A stretch of DNA of 64,000 nucleotides from Chitinophaga pinensis (GCA_943329075.2 CALQCM020000010.1:1-64000); one strand, 5' to 3'; positions 38,128 through 48,489 are shown, numbered from the stretch's first letter. The notes: generated by a model not told the origin, from the sequence alone. Program-made: numbers and translations.

Positions 38128-39831
38128 TCAGGCCGGTAGCCAGTGCTCGAAGGTGATCTGCAGGCTGCGCGTGGCGTTGAATTCATTGACGCCGATGCGG
38201 TAGACCGCCCGCACGCGCGGCGGCAGCGGCTCGGCATGCGAGAACAGCATGGCTTCGAATTCGCCATCGCCCTTGCGCAGGCGCAGTTTGGCGTGACGGC
38301 CGCCGACCGTGCGCTGCTGCAGCACCTCAAAGATGTCGCAGAAAGTCGGTGCCGGGAAACCCTGGCCCCACACCGCCTGCTCCAACTGGGCGGCGGTATT
38401 GAGTGTGAGGAACTGTGAGGCGAGCGGGCCGTCGGTGGCAATCACGCGCTCCAGATCAGCCGGCGTCAACATGCTGCGCACGACCTGCTCGAACAGGCCG
38501 CTGAAGCGCGCGAAGTCGGCTTCGCGCAGCGTCAGGCCGGCGGCCGCGGCGTGACCGCCGAAACGAATAATCAGTTCCGGTGCCTGTTTGGTCACCAGAT
38601 CGAGCGCGTCGCGCAGATGCAGCGCACTGATCGAACGGCCGGAGCCCTTGATTTCGCCGTTGTTGCCGCGTGCGAAGGCGATGACGGGACGGTGCAGGCG
38701 TTCCTTCAACCGCGAGGCGAGGATGCCGATCACACCCTGATGCCATTCTGCGTCGAACAGGCAGAGGCTGAAGTCGTCGCCGGTCTCGAGTGCATCGAGC
38801 TTGGCCATCGCGTTCTCGTGCATGTCGGATTCGATGGCACGGCGCTGTTTATTCAGCTGATCGAGTTCCTGCGCCATGCGCGCCGCGGCGGCGGTGTCGT
38901 CGCTGATCAGGCAGTTAATGCCGCGCGACATGTCGTCGAGGCGGCCCGCCGCATTCAAGCGCGGACCGAGCACGAAACCGAGGTCGTAGGTCGAGGCGCG
39001 CCGCGCGTCGCGACCGGCCACACGCATCAGCGCGGCGACCCCGGGCCAGGTCTTGCCGGCACGGATGCGCTCAAGGCCCTGCGCGACGAGCCGGCGGTTG
39101 TTTTCGTCGAGACGCACAACGTCGGCGACGGTGCCGAGCGCGACCAGATCGAGCAGGCTGGCGAGATTGGGTTCGGCACGCGTGGCAAAGGCGCCGCGTT
39201 TGCGCAGTTCGGCGCGCAGGGCCAGCATCAGATAAAACATGACGCCGACGCCGGCGAGATTCTTGCTCGGAAAATTACAGTCGGGCTGGTTCGGATTGAT
39301 GATGCACTCGGCCGCCGGCAGTTCGGACCCGGGCAGATGATGGTCGGTGACCCAGACGCGCATGCCCGCCGCATTGGCGGCAGCGACGCCGTCGACGCTG
39401 GCAATGCCGTTGTCGACAGTGACCAGTACGTCGGGATGTTTCGTTGCTTTGGCCAGCGCGACAATTTCAGGCGTCAGTCCGTAGCCGTATTCGAAGCGGT
39501 TGGGCACCAGATAATCGACGTTGGCGCCGAGTGCGCGCAGCGCGCGGTAGCCGACCGCGCAGGCGGTGGCGCCATCGGAATCGTAGTCAGCAATGATGAG
39601 AAGTTTCTCACCGGCTGCAATGGCGTCCGCAGCCAGCGTTGCCATGCGCTCGACGTTGGTCAGTTCCGTGTAGGGAATAAGCCCGCGCAGATCGGTATTG
39701 AGTTGCGCCGCCGATTGAATGCCGCGCGCCGCATAGATTTGCGCCAGCAACGCAGGGGTGCCGTCGTTGATCAGCGCGGCGATGCGCTCTGGCGGCGCGG
39801 CGCGGACTTCGATGTTGTGGGTGTCAGGCAT
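38128..39831 (-). CDS. recJ: Single-stranded-DNA-specific exonuclease RecJ
   Basis: A 5' to 3' ssDNA exonuclease used in recombination and mismatch repair. The DHH-family motifs are visible: IADYDSDGATA near residue 80, VDNGIA, and VTDHHLPGSELP near 162, followed by the DHHA1 motif GGHAAAAGLTL and an OB domain at the end. Length is 567. The start overlaps the end of the upstream gene by 8 bases, and prfB follows 73 bases downstream. Confidence 0.96.
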   Translation of the reverse strand: MPDTHNIEVRAAPPERIAALINDGTPALLAQIYAARGIQSAAQLNTDLRGLIPYTELTNVERMATLAADAIAAGEKLLIIADYDSDGATACAVGYRALRALGANVDYLVPNRFEYGYGLTPEIVALAKATKHPDVLVTVDNGIASVDGVAAANAAGMRVWVTDHHLPGSELPAAECIINPNQPDCNFPSKNLAGVGVMFYLMLALRAELRKRGAFATRAEPNLASLLDLVALGTVADVVRLDENNRRLVAQGLERIRAGKTWPGVAALMRVAGRDARRASTYDLGFVLGPRLNAAGRLDDMSRGINCLISDDTAAAARMAQELDQLNKQRRAIESDMHENAMAKLDALETGDDFSLCLFDAEWHQGVIGILASRLKERLHRPVIAFARGNNGEIKGSGRSISALHLRDALDLVTKQAPELIIRFGGHAAAAGLTLREADFARFSGLFEQVVRSMLTPADLERVIATDGPLASQFLTLNTAAQLEQAVWGQGFPAPTFCDIFEVLQQRTVGGRHAKLRLRKGDGEFEAMLFSHAEPLPPRVRAVYRIGVNEFNATRSLQITFEHWLPA

Positions 39832-40831
39832 GGGTGGCGATCGATTTTACGCGGCGCCACCAGCGCCACAGATGGGCGGCGGTCACCTCAAATTGTTTTC
39901 CCTGCGGCGCGCCGGGTATGAGCAGTGTCAGTTTTTCAAGGTGGCCGGCTTTCAGCGCGGCGTGGCAGGGCGCCATCCATTGCTGCTCGAATTTCTCAAT
40001 CGCCTGTTGCCATGATTCCAGATCGGGGGTGTTGTCGCGCAAGGCCGTGACGACGACCAGTGCGTTGCCGCCGGCGTTGAAAACCGCATCCGCATGGTCA
40101 GGCAACGGTGATGCCGGCACGGCGGTTTTCAGGGCCAAGGCGCGCGCCAGCGGCTCATCCGCCCAAACCTGCGAGTAGCTCGCACCGGTGGCTGCGGGCG
40201 CAGTGCCTCCTCCCCACAACCACAGGCTGTTGAAGGCGGGCAGGCCGCGCGCTTCGCGTTCGGCATTGAGCGGATGCGCGTGCAGCAGCATCTGCACTTC
40301 ATTGATGACGCGCCGCCAGTGCCGGCTGTCAGGGCCCGTCGGCATCACGCTGTCGATATCGCGGTTGAGTGCCGCGGACAGCGGCCGGGTGATCAGGTCG
40401 GTATGCGTTTCGCTGCGCACGTAGCAGCGGCCCGCCTTGCCGGCGCAGAACAGCAGCCCGTCTTCGTGAAAGTGCGCGTTTAACGCGCCAACCAGCGTTG
40501 CCGATTCTTGGTGCGTCGGGGCACCGGTGGCGTCGCTTAGATACATGCGGCTTTGACGCAAATAAAGATGCACCGGGTCGCAGCGCAGCCAATAGGCGTT
40601 GCCGGGGTCGCCGCCGTCACTGGCTAGGGTGAGCGCGGCAACCGGCCAGTCGTTGCGGCGCGCGACGCCAAACGCTGCGCATAACCAGGTATCCGTATCG
40701 CTCGCCGCCAGCGTGGTCGCATCGCCGCGCGTCAGCAAGGTGGATAGATGCGGCGTGTTCGGGCGCAGCGCGGTCATTTCACGCAGTGCGGCGGGCAGCA
40801 GATCGGGAACCAGCAGGGTACAGTGCGTCAT
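39824..40831 (-). CDS. RpfE-type (cofactor-independent phosphoglycerate mutase-like) protein
   Basis: A 335-residue protein matching what is called regulatory protein RpfE in xanthomonads and betaproteobacteria. The start at 40831 (MTHCTLLVPDLLPA) is chosen because it begins the conserved block; the frame runs on to 40903. Segments DPVHLYLRQSRMYL, RHWRRVINEVQMLLHAHPLN and NSLWLWGGG are recognisable. Function is not established; the fold is thought to be alkaline-phosphatase/phosphomutase-like. It overlaps recJ by 8 bases and is divergent from lolC. Confidence 0.8.
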   Translation of the reverse strand: MTHCTLLVPDLLPAALREMTALRPNTPHLSTLLTRGDATTLAASDTDTWLCAAFGVARRNDWPVAALTLASDGGDPGNAYWLRCDPVHLYLRQSRMYLSDATGAPTHQESATLVGALNAHFHEDGLLFCAGKAGRCYVRSETHTDLITRPLSAALNRDIDSVMPTGPDSRHWRRVINEVQMLLHAHPLNAEREARGLPAFNSLWLWGGGTAPAATGASYSQVWADEPLARALALKTAVPASPLPDHADAVFNAGGNALVVVTALRDNTPDLESWQQAIEKFEQQWMAPCHAALKAGHLEKLTLLIPGAPQGKQFEVTAAHLWRWWRRVKSIATHA

Positions 40832-40930
40832 TGCTGCGCAGTGTAACATCTGCTTTCGTTGTGGCAGTGCCGGCGTTTTCGCGGTCGGCACGCACTGTGG
40901 CAAACTCTCGTTTTACCGGCAGAAATCATT

Positions 40931-42175
40931 TTGCAACCCTACGAACTTTTCATCGGTCTGCGTTATACCCGCGCGCGTCAGCGCAGCCGCTTTATTTCCT
41001 TTATTTCGCTGGTGTCGGTGATCGGTATCGCGCTTGGCATCACGGTGCTGATCACGGTGTTATCGGTGATGAACGGCTTTCAGCGCGAGGTGCGCACGCG
41101 CATCCTCAGCGTGGCCTCGCATATTCAGGTTTCCGGTGCTGACAACACGCTCAAGGACTGGCGTGTGGTGGCCGAAAAAGCGGTGCAGAACAGCGAAGTG
41201 GTGGCGGCCGCGCCCTATGTGTCGGCGCAGGGCCTGTTGTCGAGCGGCAATGCGGTACGCGGCGCTTACATCCGCGGCATCGTGCCGGACGCCGAGGAGC
41301 GGGTCGCCGATCTGGCGCAGCACATGAAAAGCGGCAGCCTGAACGCGTTGAAGCCCGGCGAGTTCAGTGTCGTGCTCGGCATCGAACTGGCACGCGCGCT
41401 CGGCGCAACGGTCGGCGACAAGGTGGTTTTGATCGCGCCACAGGGTCAGGTGACGCCGGCCGGCATACTGCCGCGCCTGCGCCAGTTCACGGTGGTCGGT
41501 ATTTTTGCCGTCGATCATTACGAATACGACTCGGGCCTGGCGCTGGTGCATATGGAGGATGCGCAGAAGTTATACCGCATGGGCGACGCGGTCAGCGGCG
41601 TGCGCCTCAAGCTGCACGACCTGTTTCGTGCGGGTGCGGTGTCGCTTGAGCTCTCGCGCACGCTCGGGCCGGATGCGTATATGACGGACTGGACGCGGCT
41701 CAACGCGAATTTCTTCCGTGCCGTCGATATTGAAAAACGCATGATGTTTTTCATTGTCTTCCTGATCATCGCAGTGGCGGCGTTCAATATCGTCTCCAGC
41801 CTGTTTATGGCGGTAAAAGACAAACAGGCCGATATCGCGATTCTGCGCACGCTGGGCGCGAGTCCGGGCAGTGTCATGAAGATCTTTCTGATTCAGGGCA
41901 CGCTGGTTGGTTTGATCGGCACGCTCACCGGAGTGGTCGGCGGTGTAGCGCTGGCGGCCAACGTTGATGTCGTCGTGCCCTTCATCGAATCACTGGTGGG
42001 TTTCAAGTTTCTTTCCAAGGACGTTTACCAGATCAGCGATCTGCCCTCGGAAGTGCGCGCCGCCGACGTGCTGGTGACCGCGGTGTTTTCGTTTGTGGTG
42101 AGTATGCTGGCAACGGTGTATCCGAGCTGGCGCGCCTCGAAAATCAATCCGGCGGAGGCGCTGCGTTATGAATAA
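40931..42175 (+). CDS. lolC: Lipoprotein-releasing ABC transporter permease LolC/LolE
   Basis: Membrane subunit of the Lol system that extracts outer-membrane lipoproteins from the inner membrane. The conserved start is (M)[20 protein letters not shown], so TTG 40931 is chosen; no ATG exists there and the frame upstream is not conserved. A first helix ([21 protein letters not shown]), a large periplasmic domain and three C-terminal helices ([16 protein letters not shown] and two more) give 414 residues, the usual size. It overlaps lolD by 8 bases. Confidence 0.93.
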   Translation: MQPYELFIGLRYTRARQRSRFISFISLVSVIGIALGITVLITVLSVMNGFQREVRTRILSVASHIQVSGADNTLKDWRVVAEKAVQNSEVVAAAPYVSAQGLLSSGNAVRGAYIRGIVPDAEERVADLAQHMKSGSLNALKPGEFSVVLGIELARALGATVGDKVVLIAPQGQVTPAGILPRLRQFTVVGIFAVDHYEYDSGLALVHMEDAQKLYRMGDAVSGVRLKLHDLFRAGAVSLELSRTLGPDAYMTDWTRLNANFFRAVDIEKRMMFFIVFLIIAVAAFNIVSSLFMAVKDKQADIAILRTLGASPGSVMKIFLIQGTLVGLIGTLTGVVGGVALAANVDVVVPFIESLVGFKFLSKDVYQISDLPSEVRAADVLVTAVFSFVVSMLATVYPSWRASKINPAEALRYE

Positions 42176-42866
42176 CGTTGCCGCCGCCAACAGCGTGGCG
42201 ATCGAATGCCGCGACCTGTGCAAGGTCTACCGTCAGGGCCAGGCCGAAGTGCGCGTGTTGCAAAGCGTGAATCTTGCGGTGGCGCGCGGCGAATGTGTGG
42301 CGATCGTCGGTGTATCGGGCTCCGGCAAGAGCACGCTGCTGCATTTGCTTGGCGGCCTCGATGCGGCCAGCAGCGGCAGCGTCCATATCGGCGGACGCGA
42401 TATTGCCGGCCTCGATGAGGCGGCGCGCGGCGCCTTGCGCAACCGCGAGCTTGGCTTTGTTTACCAGTTTCACCATTTGCTGCCGGAATTTTCGGCAGTC
42501 GAGAACGTGGCGATGCCGTTGTTGATCCGGCGTTGCGAACCGGCGCAGGCGGTGGCGGTGGCCGAGGCCATGTTGCAGAAGGTCGGCCTCGGTCATCGCT
42601 TTACCCATGCGCCGTCCGAGCTTTCGGGCGGCGAACGCCAGCGTGTGGCAGTGGCGCGCGCGCTGGTGACGCAGCCGGCCTGCGTGCTGGCTGACGAACC
42701 GACCGGCAATCTTGACCGTCAGACCGCTGGCGAGGTGTTTGCGCTGATGCGTGAATTGAACCGCTCGCTGGGCTGCAGCTTCGTGATTGCCACCCACGAC
42801 GGGGAAATCGCCGCGCATGCCGACCGCGCGTTGAAACTGATCGACGGCGCATTGCAGACGGCCTGA
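42168..42866 (+). CDS. lolD: Lipoprotein-releasing system ATP-binding protein LolD
   Basis: The ATPase that powers LolCE. Walker A GVSGSGKS near residue 48, the LolD-type Q-loop region [21 protein letters not shown], signature LSGGERQR near 151 and Walker B VLADEPTG near 174 are all present. At 232 residues it is full length. A single LolC/E-type permease precedes it, as in many betaproteobacteria where one permease replaces the C/E pair. Confidence 0.96.
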   Translation: MNNVAAANSVAIECRDLCKVYRQGQAEVRVLQSVNLAVARGECVAIVGVSGSGKSTLLHLLGGLDAASSGSVHIGGRDIAGLDEAARGALRNRELGFVYQFHHLLPEFSAVENVAMPLLIRRCEPAQAVAVAEAMLQKVGLGHRFTHAPSELSGGERQRVAVARALVTQPACVLADEPTGNLDRQTAGEVFALMRELNRSLGCSFVIATHDGEIAAHADRALKLIDGALQTA

Positions 42867-42874
42867 CTTGCGCG

Positions 42875-42892
42875 CAAGCGGCGCGCCGCTTG
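42875..42892. terminator. Perfect palindrome between convergent genes
   Basis: CAAGCGGCGCGCCGCTTG is a perfect 9-base inverted repeat between the ends of lolD (42866) and the next minus-strand gene (42894). It has no clear T-run, so it may act as a weak or factor-aided bidirectional terminator. Confidence 0.45.
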
Positions 42893-42893
42893 T

Positions 42894-43202
42894 TCACTCC
42901 GGGTGCAGCAACCCGCTGTCGACGAATTCATGAAAACGCGATTCGCTGGCGAGTGCTTCGTCGAGCACCAATTGCGGTGCGGTGCGCGCGACCAGGCGCG
43001 GCAATAGCGCGCCGACCGCAATGATGACGAGGCCGCTGGCGATCCAGCCGAGCAACGCCAGCCCCACACCAATACCGAGGACCGGCAGCCTTACCAGCGG
43101 CAGCAACAGGCGCGCATTGATGTAACGAGCCGCTGCCGCAGCGTTGATGTTGGGCGTAACAGTGCCGGCGCGGCAGCCGGCGACAAACTCCGCGTGCGTC
43201 AT
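42894..43202 (-). CDS. Small membrane protein, unknown function
   Basis: A 102-residue protein from ATG 43202 (MTHAEFVAGCRAGTV). A cytoplasmic N-terminal part of about 38 residues is followed by one or two membrane segments (LPVLGIGVGLALLGWIASGLVIIAVGALLP) and an acidic C-terminal tail (SRFHEFVDSGLLHPE). No family is recognised. It follows the potassium channel gene by 10 bases and is probably co-transcribed with it. Confidence 0.75.
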   Translation of the reverse strand: MTHAEFVAGCRAGTVTPNINAAAAARYINARLLLPLVRLPVLGIGVGLALLGWIASGLVIIAVGALLPRLVARTAPQLVLDEALASESRFHEFVDSGLLHPE

Positions 43203-43212
43203 CGCGCCGGTA

Positions 43213-44250
43213 TCAGACCCAGCCCAGCGCCGATTCGACGGCACGTCGTCCCTCGGGGGTCGCCATGATGACCAGTGTCATGCCGGCGCGCAGCGGATGC
43301 TGTTCTTCCGGGTTGAAGACCCACTTTTCATTGTCGCGCAGCGCCAGCATGATGTGATTGCGGTCGGGCAGCAGCAGTTCGGCGAGCGGTTTCTCGTCGA
43401 AACCGGCAGGCACGATGACTTCTTCGACGCGCAGGTTTTCGTCGGACTTCAGCATCTGGTCGAGGAAGGTGACGACATGCGGCCGGATCATCGCCGAGGC
43501 GATACGCAGGCCGCCGGTGAAGTCCGGTGAAACGATGGCATCGGCACCGGCCTTGCGCAATTTTTCGGAATTGCGAATTTCATGGCAGCGCGCGACGACG
43601 CGCGCCGCCGGATTGAGCTGCTTGGCGGTCAGGCTGATCATCAGGTTTTTGCTGTCGTCGCCGGTCACTGCGAACACGCCGCGCGCGGTTTCGATGTGTG
43701 CCTTTTGCAGAATGTCGTCATCGCTGCCGTCGCCGTGGATAAACATCTGGTTCGGATGTTTTTCCAGTTGCGTGTTGATCGCGTTCATGTCCTCGTCGAT
43801 GACGACGTAGATGCGCTTGGTCGCATCGAGTTCGTGGGCGACGTTGCGGCCGACGCGGCCGATGCCGCAAATGATGTAGTGGTTGTCCAGTTTGTGTATG
43901 CGTTTTTCCATGCTGCGTCTCCACAATGCTTCACTGATATGGCCTTCGACCAGAAAGGCGGTGACGATCGAGGTCAAATAAGTCATGACCGCAATGCCGC
44001 CCAGCGCAATGAACATCGTGAATACGCGGCCGCCGGGGTGTTCGGAGAGGTCGACGATTTCGCCATAGCCGATGGTGGCGATGGTGATGAACGTCATGTA
44101 AAAACAGTCGAGCAGCGAATATTTTTCGCCACCGATCATGCGGTAGCCCGCCGTGCCGATGGCGAGGATCGCCAGCATGATGACGATCGACCACAGGAGT
44201 CCGGCAAAAAGCCGGTGGAAGGTCGAGGTATCGGACGCAGGCAGGGGCAC
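43213..44250 (-). CDS. Two-helix potassium channel with TrkA-N (RCK) domain
   Basis: An ion channel of the Kch type. Two N-terminal helices flank the selectivity filter TIATIGYGE near residue 63. A TrkA-N domain follows (IICGIGRVGRNVAHELDATKRIYVVIDED, about residue 125), then a TrkA-C domain (LPDRNHIMLALRDNEKWVFNP). Filter GYG indicates potassium selectivity. It probably senses nucleotides through the RCK domain. Confidence 0.93.
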   Translation of the reverse strand: MPLPASDTSTFHRLFAGLLWSIVIMLAILAIGTAGYRMIGGEKYSLLDCFYMTFITIATIGYGEIVDLSEHPGGRVFTMFIALGGIAVMTYLTSIVTAFLVEGHISEALWRRSMEKRIHKLDNHYIICGIGRVGRNVAHELDATKRIYVVIDEDMNAINTQLEKHPNQMFIHGDGSDDDILQKAHIETARGVFAVTGDDSKNLMISLTAKQLNPAARVVARCHEIRNSEKLRKAGADAIVSPDFTGGLRIASAMIRPHVVTFLDQMLKSDENLRVEEVIVPAGFDEKPLAELLLPDRNHIMLALRDNEKWVFNPEEQHPLRAGMTLVIMATPEGRRAVESALGWV

Positions 44251-44274
44251 GGCTGAGTTCAGTTCGATAAAGAG

Positions 44275-44895
44275 TCAATATTCTACCGGTATCGGATCGA
44301 GACTGCGCCACATATACCAGGTGGCGACCGAGCGCCAGGGCTGCCAGCGTTTGTCGAGCGTTGCGAGTTTGCGTGCGCCGAGCGGCAGTCCGCGGTTGTA
44401 ATGCAGCCGCATGGCTTTCTGCAGGCCGAGATCGGCGAGCGGAAACACATCGGGACGCATCATGTAAAAAATCAAAAACATTTCGGCGGTCCAGCGGCCG
44501 ATGCCGTGCACCTGTGTGAGTTCGTCGATCAGTTCATCATCGGACATCTGCGGCCAGGCGGCCGGATTCAGCATGCCATTGGAAAAATGCAGCGCGAGGT
44601 CTTTCAGGTAGACGACCTTGCTGCGTGACAGGCCGCAGGCGCGCAGGGCATCGGTGTCATGGCGTTCAACCGTCGCCGGTTCCAGCACCGGCAGCGCAGT
44701 CGACAGCTTCAGCCACACGCTGTCGGCGGCCTTGACCGAAATCTGCTGGCCGACGATGGAGCGCGCCAGCGTGCTGAAGGCGTCGCCGCGCGAACGCAGA
44801 GTCAGTCCCGCGCAGCCGGCGGCGATTTTTGCAATGACGGGGTCACGCGCCGCCAGTTCGCTGGTTGCATTTGCCCAATAGGACGGCGGTTTCAT
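44275..44895 (-). CDS. DNA-3-methyladenine glycosylase II (AlkA-like)
   Basis: A base-excision enzyme that removes alkylated purines. The helix-hairpin-helix motif LTQVHGIGRWTAEMFLIF near residue 135 and the catalytic Asp in FPLADLGLQKAM near 162 are visible; STLARSIVGQQISVKAADSV is the substrate-pocket part. The 206-residue form lacks the N-terminal AlkA domain, as in many betaproteobacteria. ATG 44895 overlaps the stop of the DUF2062 gene, so both are one unit. Confidence 0.93.
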   Translation of the reverse strand: MKPPSYWANATSELAARDPVIAKIAAGCAGLTLRSRGDAFSTLARSIVGQQISVKAADSVWLKLSTALPVLEPATVERHDTDALRACGLSRSKVVYLKDLALHFSNGMLNPAAWPQMSDDELIDELTQVHGIGRWTAEMFLIFYMMRPDVFPLADLGLQKAMRLHYNRGLPLGARKLATLDKRWQPWRSVATWYMWRSLDPIPVEY

Positions 44896-45455
44896 GGGCG
44901 TGGCGCCCTGGCTCGACGCGCGTGCGGACGCGTCCGCCATGCGCGGATCACGTAACAGCGCCAGCCCAGGCGCACCAGCGCGTAAGCGGCGATGCTGAGC
45001 AGTATTGCCAGCAGCGGAATGCCGACCAGCAGCGGTTTGCCGACGGTCGTGAGCCAGTTGATGGCTGCACCCAGCCAGGCACCGGCGCTGTCGCCTGCGA
45101 TGTCGAACGGTGGCAGGCCGCCATCTGGCGCGAGCAGGACTAGTTGCCCGAGTTTGAAGGCGAGCAGATACAACGGCACGATGGTGAACGGGTTGGAATA
45201 CAGCGTGACGATCACTGCGATCGGCAGGTTGACGCGAAAGCCGATGGCGAGCAGGACGGCGGCGCTGAATTGCACCGGATTGCTGCCGGGAATGAGGCCG
45301 GCGAACATGCCGGCGGCCACGCCGCCGGCGACCGAACGGCGGTGCAGATGCCACAAATTGTGATGACCGAGCCGATGACCGAAACGCGCGACATGACGGT
45401 TGGCGTTGATCGTTGCATGGCTGGGCAGAAACTTTTTGAGAAACTTCCGTGGCAT
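44892..45455 (-). CDS. DUF2062 membrane protein
   Basis: A 187-residue membrane protein with the DUF2062 hallmark blocks VAGGVAAGMFAGLIPGSNPVQFSAAVLLAI and VTLYSNPFTIVPLYLLAFKLG. Three or four hydrophobic segments are seen and the C-terminus is very basic (RTRPHARRARAPRP). Function is unknown. It is divergent from comEC with about 100 bases between the starts. Confidence 0.88.
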   Translation of the reverse strand: MPRKFLKKFLPSHATINANRHVARFGHRLGHHNLWHLHRRSVAGGVAAGMFAGLIPGSNPVQFSAAVLLAIGFRVNLPIAVIVTLYSNPFTIVPLYLLAFKLGQLVLLAPDGGLPPFDIAGDSAGAWLGAAINWLTTVGKPLLVGIPLLAILLSIAAYALVRLGWRCYVIRAWRTRPHARRARAPRP

Positions 45456-45557
45456 GCGGGCTAGTCCTTACGGTCGAGCCTATTCTACCGAATTGCCGTC
45501 GGCGAACCGGTGCCTCAAACGTTTAAGCATGGGTTGAGACAACCTTCTTCGTGCTGA

Positions 45558-47954
45558 ATGCGTCTTCTGATCATCTGTTTTGCCGCCGGCACGGCATTTT
45601 TGCAAATGCGACCGGCATTGCCGGTGGCGCAGGCGTACTGGCTGGTGGCACCCGTTGTGCTGGCGGTTTTGTGTTGGTGGCGGCCGCAAAAACCCCTGGT
45701 AAAACGAGCTTGCCGCGCTGCCAGCCTGATGCTGTGCTTCTTCTGCGGCTTTATGTGGGCGGCGTGGCTTGCAGGGCAGCGTCTGGCCGATGAACTGCCG
45801 GTGGCATCCGAAGGCGCTGACATCCGCATCGTCGGCGTGGTCGCCGAACTGCCGCAACCGTACGAGCGCAGTCTGCGCTTTACATTTGACGTCGAACGCG
45901 TGCTGACGCCGCAGGCGTTGGTGCCGGCACATATCACGCTGTCATGGTGGGGCACGCCGGCCGCAGACGGACGGGCCGGCAGCATTCCCGAGTTGCACGC
46001 GGGCGAGCGCTGGCAACTGACGGTGCGCCTGCGCCGGCCGCACGGATTGCAGAATCCGAACGGGTTTGACTATGAAGCGTGGCTGCTGGAACGCGATATC
46101 CGCGCCACCGGTTATGTGCGCGCACCGGCTACTGCGCAGCGCATCAATGCCGTTGTGTATGAGCCGCAATATCTCGTCGAGCGATTACGCGAGATAGTGA
46201 GAACACGCATTGTCAGCGCATTGCCTGCGGCAGAATACGCGGGCGTTCTCGTCGCCTTGGCGGTTGGCGACCAGCGTGGCATTCCCGCCGCGCAGTGGCA
46301 GGTATTTACGCGGACCGGCATCAATCATCTGATCAGTATCTCGGGGCTCCACATCACCATGATTGCGGGGCTGGCGTTCTGGCTGGCGCATTTTTTATGG
46401 ACGCGCAGTCCGCGCCTGATGGCGCGACTGCCGGCGCGCAAGGCCGCGGCGGTGGCCGGGTTGCTGGTTGCGGTCATTTACGCGTGGCTCTCCGGATTTG
46501 CCATACCGGCGCAGCGCACGGTCTACATGCTTGCGGTGGTCGCATTCGCGTTGTGGCGCAGCCGCATGACCGCGCCGGGGGCGGTGCTGTGCGCCGCGCT
46601 GCTGCCGGTGGTGGTGATCGATCCGTGGGCAGCATTGTCGGCGGGTTTCTGGCTGTCGTTCGGTGCGGTGGCGATCATTCTGTTCGTTTCATGTCACCGC
46701 ATTGGCGTGCCGCACTGGCTGCCCGCGTGGGGGCGCGTGCAATGGGCGGTGACCCTGGGCTTGACGCCGTTGTTGATTGCGATGTTTCAGCAGGTTTCGT
46801 TGATATCGCCACTGGCCAACGCGCTGGCTATTCCGCTGGTCAGTCTGGCGGTGGTGCCATTGACGTTGATCGGTGTGGTCATGCCCGGCCCGCTGTTGTT
46901 GCAAATTGCACACGCGTTGATGGCGGCCTGTGGTGCGGTCATGCAATGGATGAGCGAATTTCCGGTGGCGGTGTGGCAGCAGCACGCGCCTCCCTTGTGG
47001 TCGGTCGGCGTTGCATTGGCGGGTATTGTCTGGCTGTTATTGCCACGCGGATTTCCGGCGCGCTGGATCGGCGGGGGTGCGCTGTTGCCGCTATTTCTGC
47101 TGGCGCCGGTGCCGCTGCCGGAAGGTGTGCTGCGTATGGCCGTGCTGGATGTCGGGCAGGGGCTGGGGGTTGTTGTGCAGACACGCAATCATGCGCTGCT
47201 CTACGACACGGGCACCCTCTACGGGCCGCAGGCCGACAGCGGTAACCGTGTGATCGTTCCGTATCTGCGCGCGAGCGGAATCGTTGTAATCGACACGCTG
47301 ATAGTCAGCCACGGCGATAAGGACCACGCGGGGGGTGTCGCCTCGGTCTTGCAGGCGGTTCCGGTGAAGCGCGTGCTTTCGTCAATACCGGCGGCGGACG
47401 TGTTCAACGAACACGGGCCGCCCGCGGCAACGTGCGTGGCGGGCGAACGCTGGCAGTGGGACGGGATCGATTTTGAAATTCTGCATCCGTCGGCGCAGCA
47501 CTATGCGCGCGAGAAGCAGCGCAGCAACGACCGCAGTTGCGTCTTGCGCATCACCACCGGTGGCAGCAGCGTGCTGATGACCGCTGATATTGAACAGAAG
47601 ACGGAAGCCGAGTTGTTGCGATCGTCGGCCGACAAACTGCCCGCGCGTGTATTGATGGTGCCACACCATGGCAGCCGGACCTCTTCGTCGGCAGAATTCC
47701 TCGCGCGGGTGCAGCCCGAATACGCGCTGATCGCCGCCGGCTATCGCAACCGCTTCGGGCACCCCAAGGACGATGTAGTTGACCGTTACCGCGCGCTCGG
47801 CAGCCGCATCTATCGCACCGACCTCGATGGCGCATTGATTGTGCAACTGGATGCCGCTGGCGACGTGAATATCCGGCGCCAGCGCCTGCTCGGCCGCCGT
47901 TATTGGCACGCGGCGCTGGAAAATCCGGACCTTGCGGATGACGAGGAATACTGA
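45558..47954 (+). CDS. comEC: DNA internalization competence protein ComEC/Rec2
   Basis: The inner-membrane channel for single-stranded DNA uptake in natural transformation. Order of parts: two N-terminal helices, DUF4131 OB-like domain (about residues 50-170), competence membrane domain (about 205-490, with SISGLHITMIAGLAFWLAHFL and LSGFAIPAQRTVYMLAVVAF), and a metallo-beta-lactamase-like domain with SHGDKDHAGGV near residue 585 and VPHHGSRTSSS near 700. The full 798-residue length is intact, so uptake may be functional; other com genes are outside the window. Confidence 0.95.
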   Translation: MRLLIICFAAGTAFLQMRPALPVAQAYWLVAPVVLAVLCWWRPQKPLVKRACRAASLMLCFFCGFMWAAWLAGQRLADELPVASEGADIRIVGVVAELPQPYERSLRFTFDVERVLTPQALVPAHITLSWWGTPAADGRAGSIPELHAGERWQLTVRLRRPHGLQNPNGFDYEAWLLERDIRATGYVRAPATAQRINAVVYEPQYLVERLREIVRTRIVSALPAAEYAGVLVALAVGDQRGIPAAQWQVFTRTGINHLISISGLHITMIAGLAFWLAHFLWTRSPRLMARLPARKAAAVAGLLVAVIYAWLSGFAIPAQRTVYMLAVVAFALWRSRMTAPGAVLCAALLPVVVIDPWAALSAGFWLSFGAVAIILFVSCHRIGVPHWLPAWGRVQWAVTLGLTPLLIAMFQQVSLISPLANALAIPLVSLAVVPLTLIGVVMPGPLLLQIAHALMAACGAVMQWMSEFPVAVWQQHAPPLWSVGVALAGIVWLLLPRGFPARWIGGGALLPLFLLAPVPLPEGVLRMAVLDVGQGLGVVVQTRNHALLYDTGTLYGPQADSGNRVIVPYLRASGIVVIDTLIVSHGDKDHAGGVASVLQAVPVKRVLSSIPAADVFNEHGPPAATCVAGERWQWDGIDFEILHPSAQHYAREKQRSNDRSCVLRITTGGSSVLMTADIEQKTEAELLRSSADKLPARVLMVPHHGSRTSSSAEFLARVQPEYALIAAGYRNRFGHPKDDVVDRYRALGSRIYRTDLDGALIVQLDAAGDVNIRRQRLLGRRYWHAALENPDLADDEEY

Positions 47955-48007
47955 GGGGTGTTACAGAAACGCCCGGCGCGCGCGAAAAAACGCGACGATC
48001 AAAACGA

Positions 48008-48409
48008 TCAGAATTTTCTTTGCAGCATCAGACCCGGCGTGCGTTTGGGCGCCAGTTGCAGTCCGGGCGGGTTGAGATCGACGGCCGGGGCACCCATCAC
48101 GTTGAGATTGATGCCGACCCCCCATTCGTTCTTGTCATCCAGGGGTAACAGCAGGCTTTTTGATTCGCGGCTGTAATTCAGTCCGAACGGTAGTTCGATG
48201 CGCTCGCGCAGCGAATGGGCAGGGCGGCGTAATCCAACGCCAACGGCGCCGGAATCCTGCGCACTGAAAACATCATCGTTGGTGCGCGAAGGCGGCTGCA
48301 GTGTTGTCGGCCGCTCGGCAATTTCATCGGCGGCGCATGCCATCAACGGCAGGAATGCAAAGGCCGCGGCAACAATGCCGGCAACGGTAACGCGAAGAAA
48401 TCGACGCAT
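48008..48409 (-). CDS. Secreted protein of unknown function
   Basis: A 133-residue protein with a signal peptide (LRVTVAGIVAAAFAFLPLMACAA). The mature part includes VGVGLRRPAHSLRERIELPFGLNYSRESKSLLLPLDDKNEWGVGINLNV, alternating residues that suggest short beta strands. No family is recognised. It is divergent from the HEAGH-motif gene, with 238 bases between them. Confidence 0.7.
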   Translation of the reverse strand: MRRFLRVTVAGIVAAAFAFLPLMACAADEIAERPTTLQPPSRTNDDVFSAQDSGAVGVGLRRPAHSLRERIELPFGLNYSRESKSLLLPLDDKNEWGVGINLNVMGAPAVDLNPPGLQLAPKRTPGLMLQRKF

Positions 48410-48489
48410 GATTTGCCTTCCCGGCAGGCCCTGTGATGGTTTTCGTTGCTATTATCATCCCGCGACTGTGACATTTTCAACAATTGAAA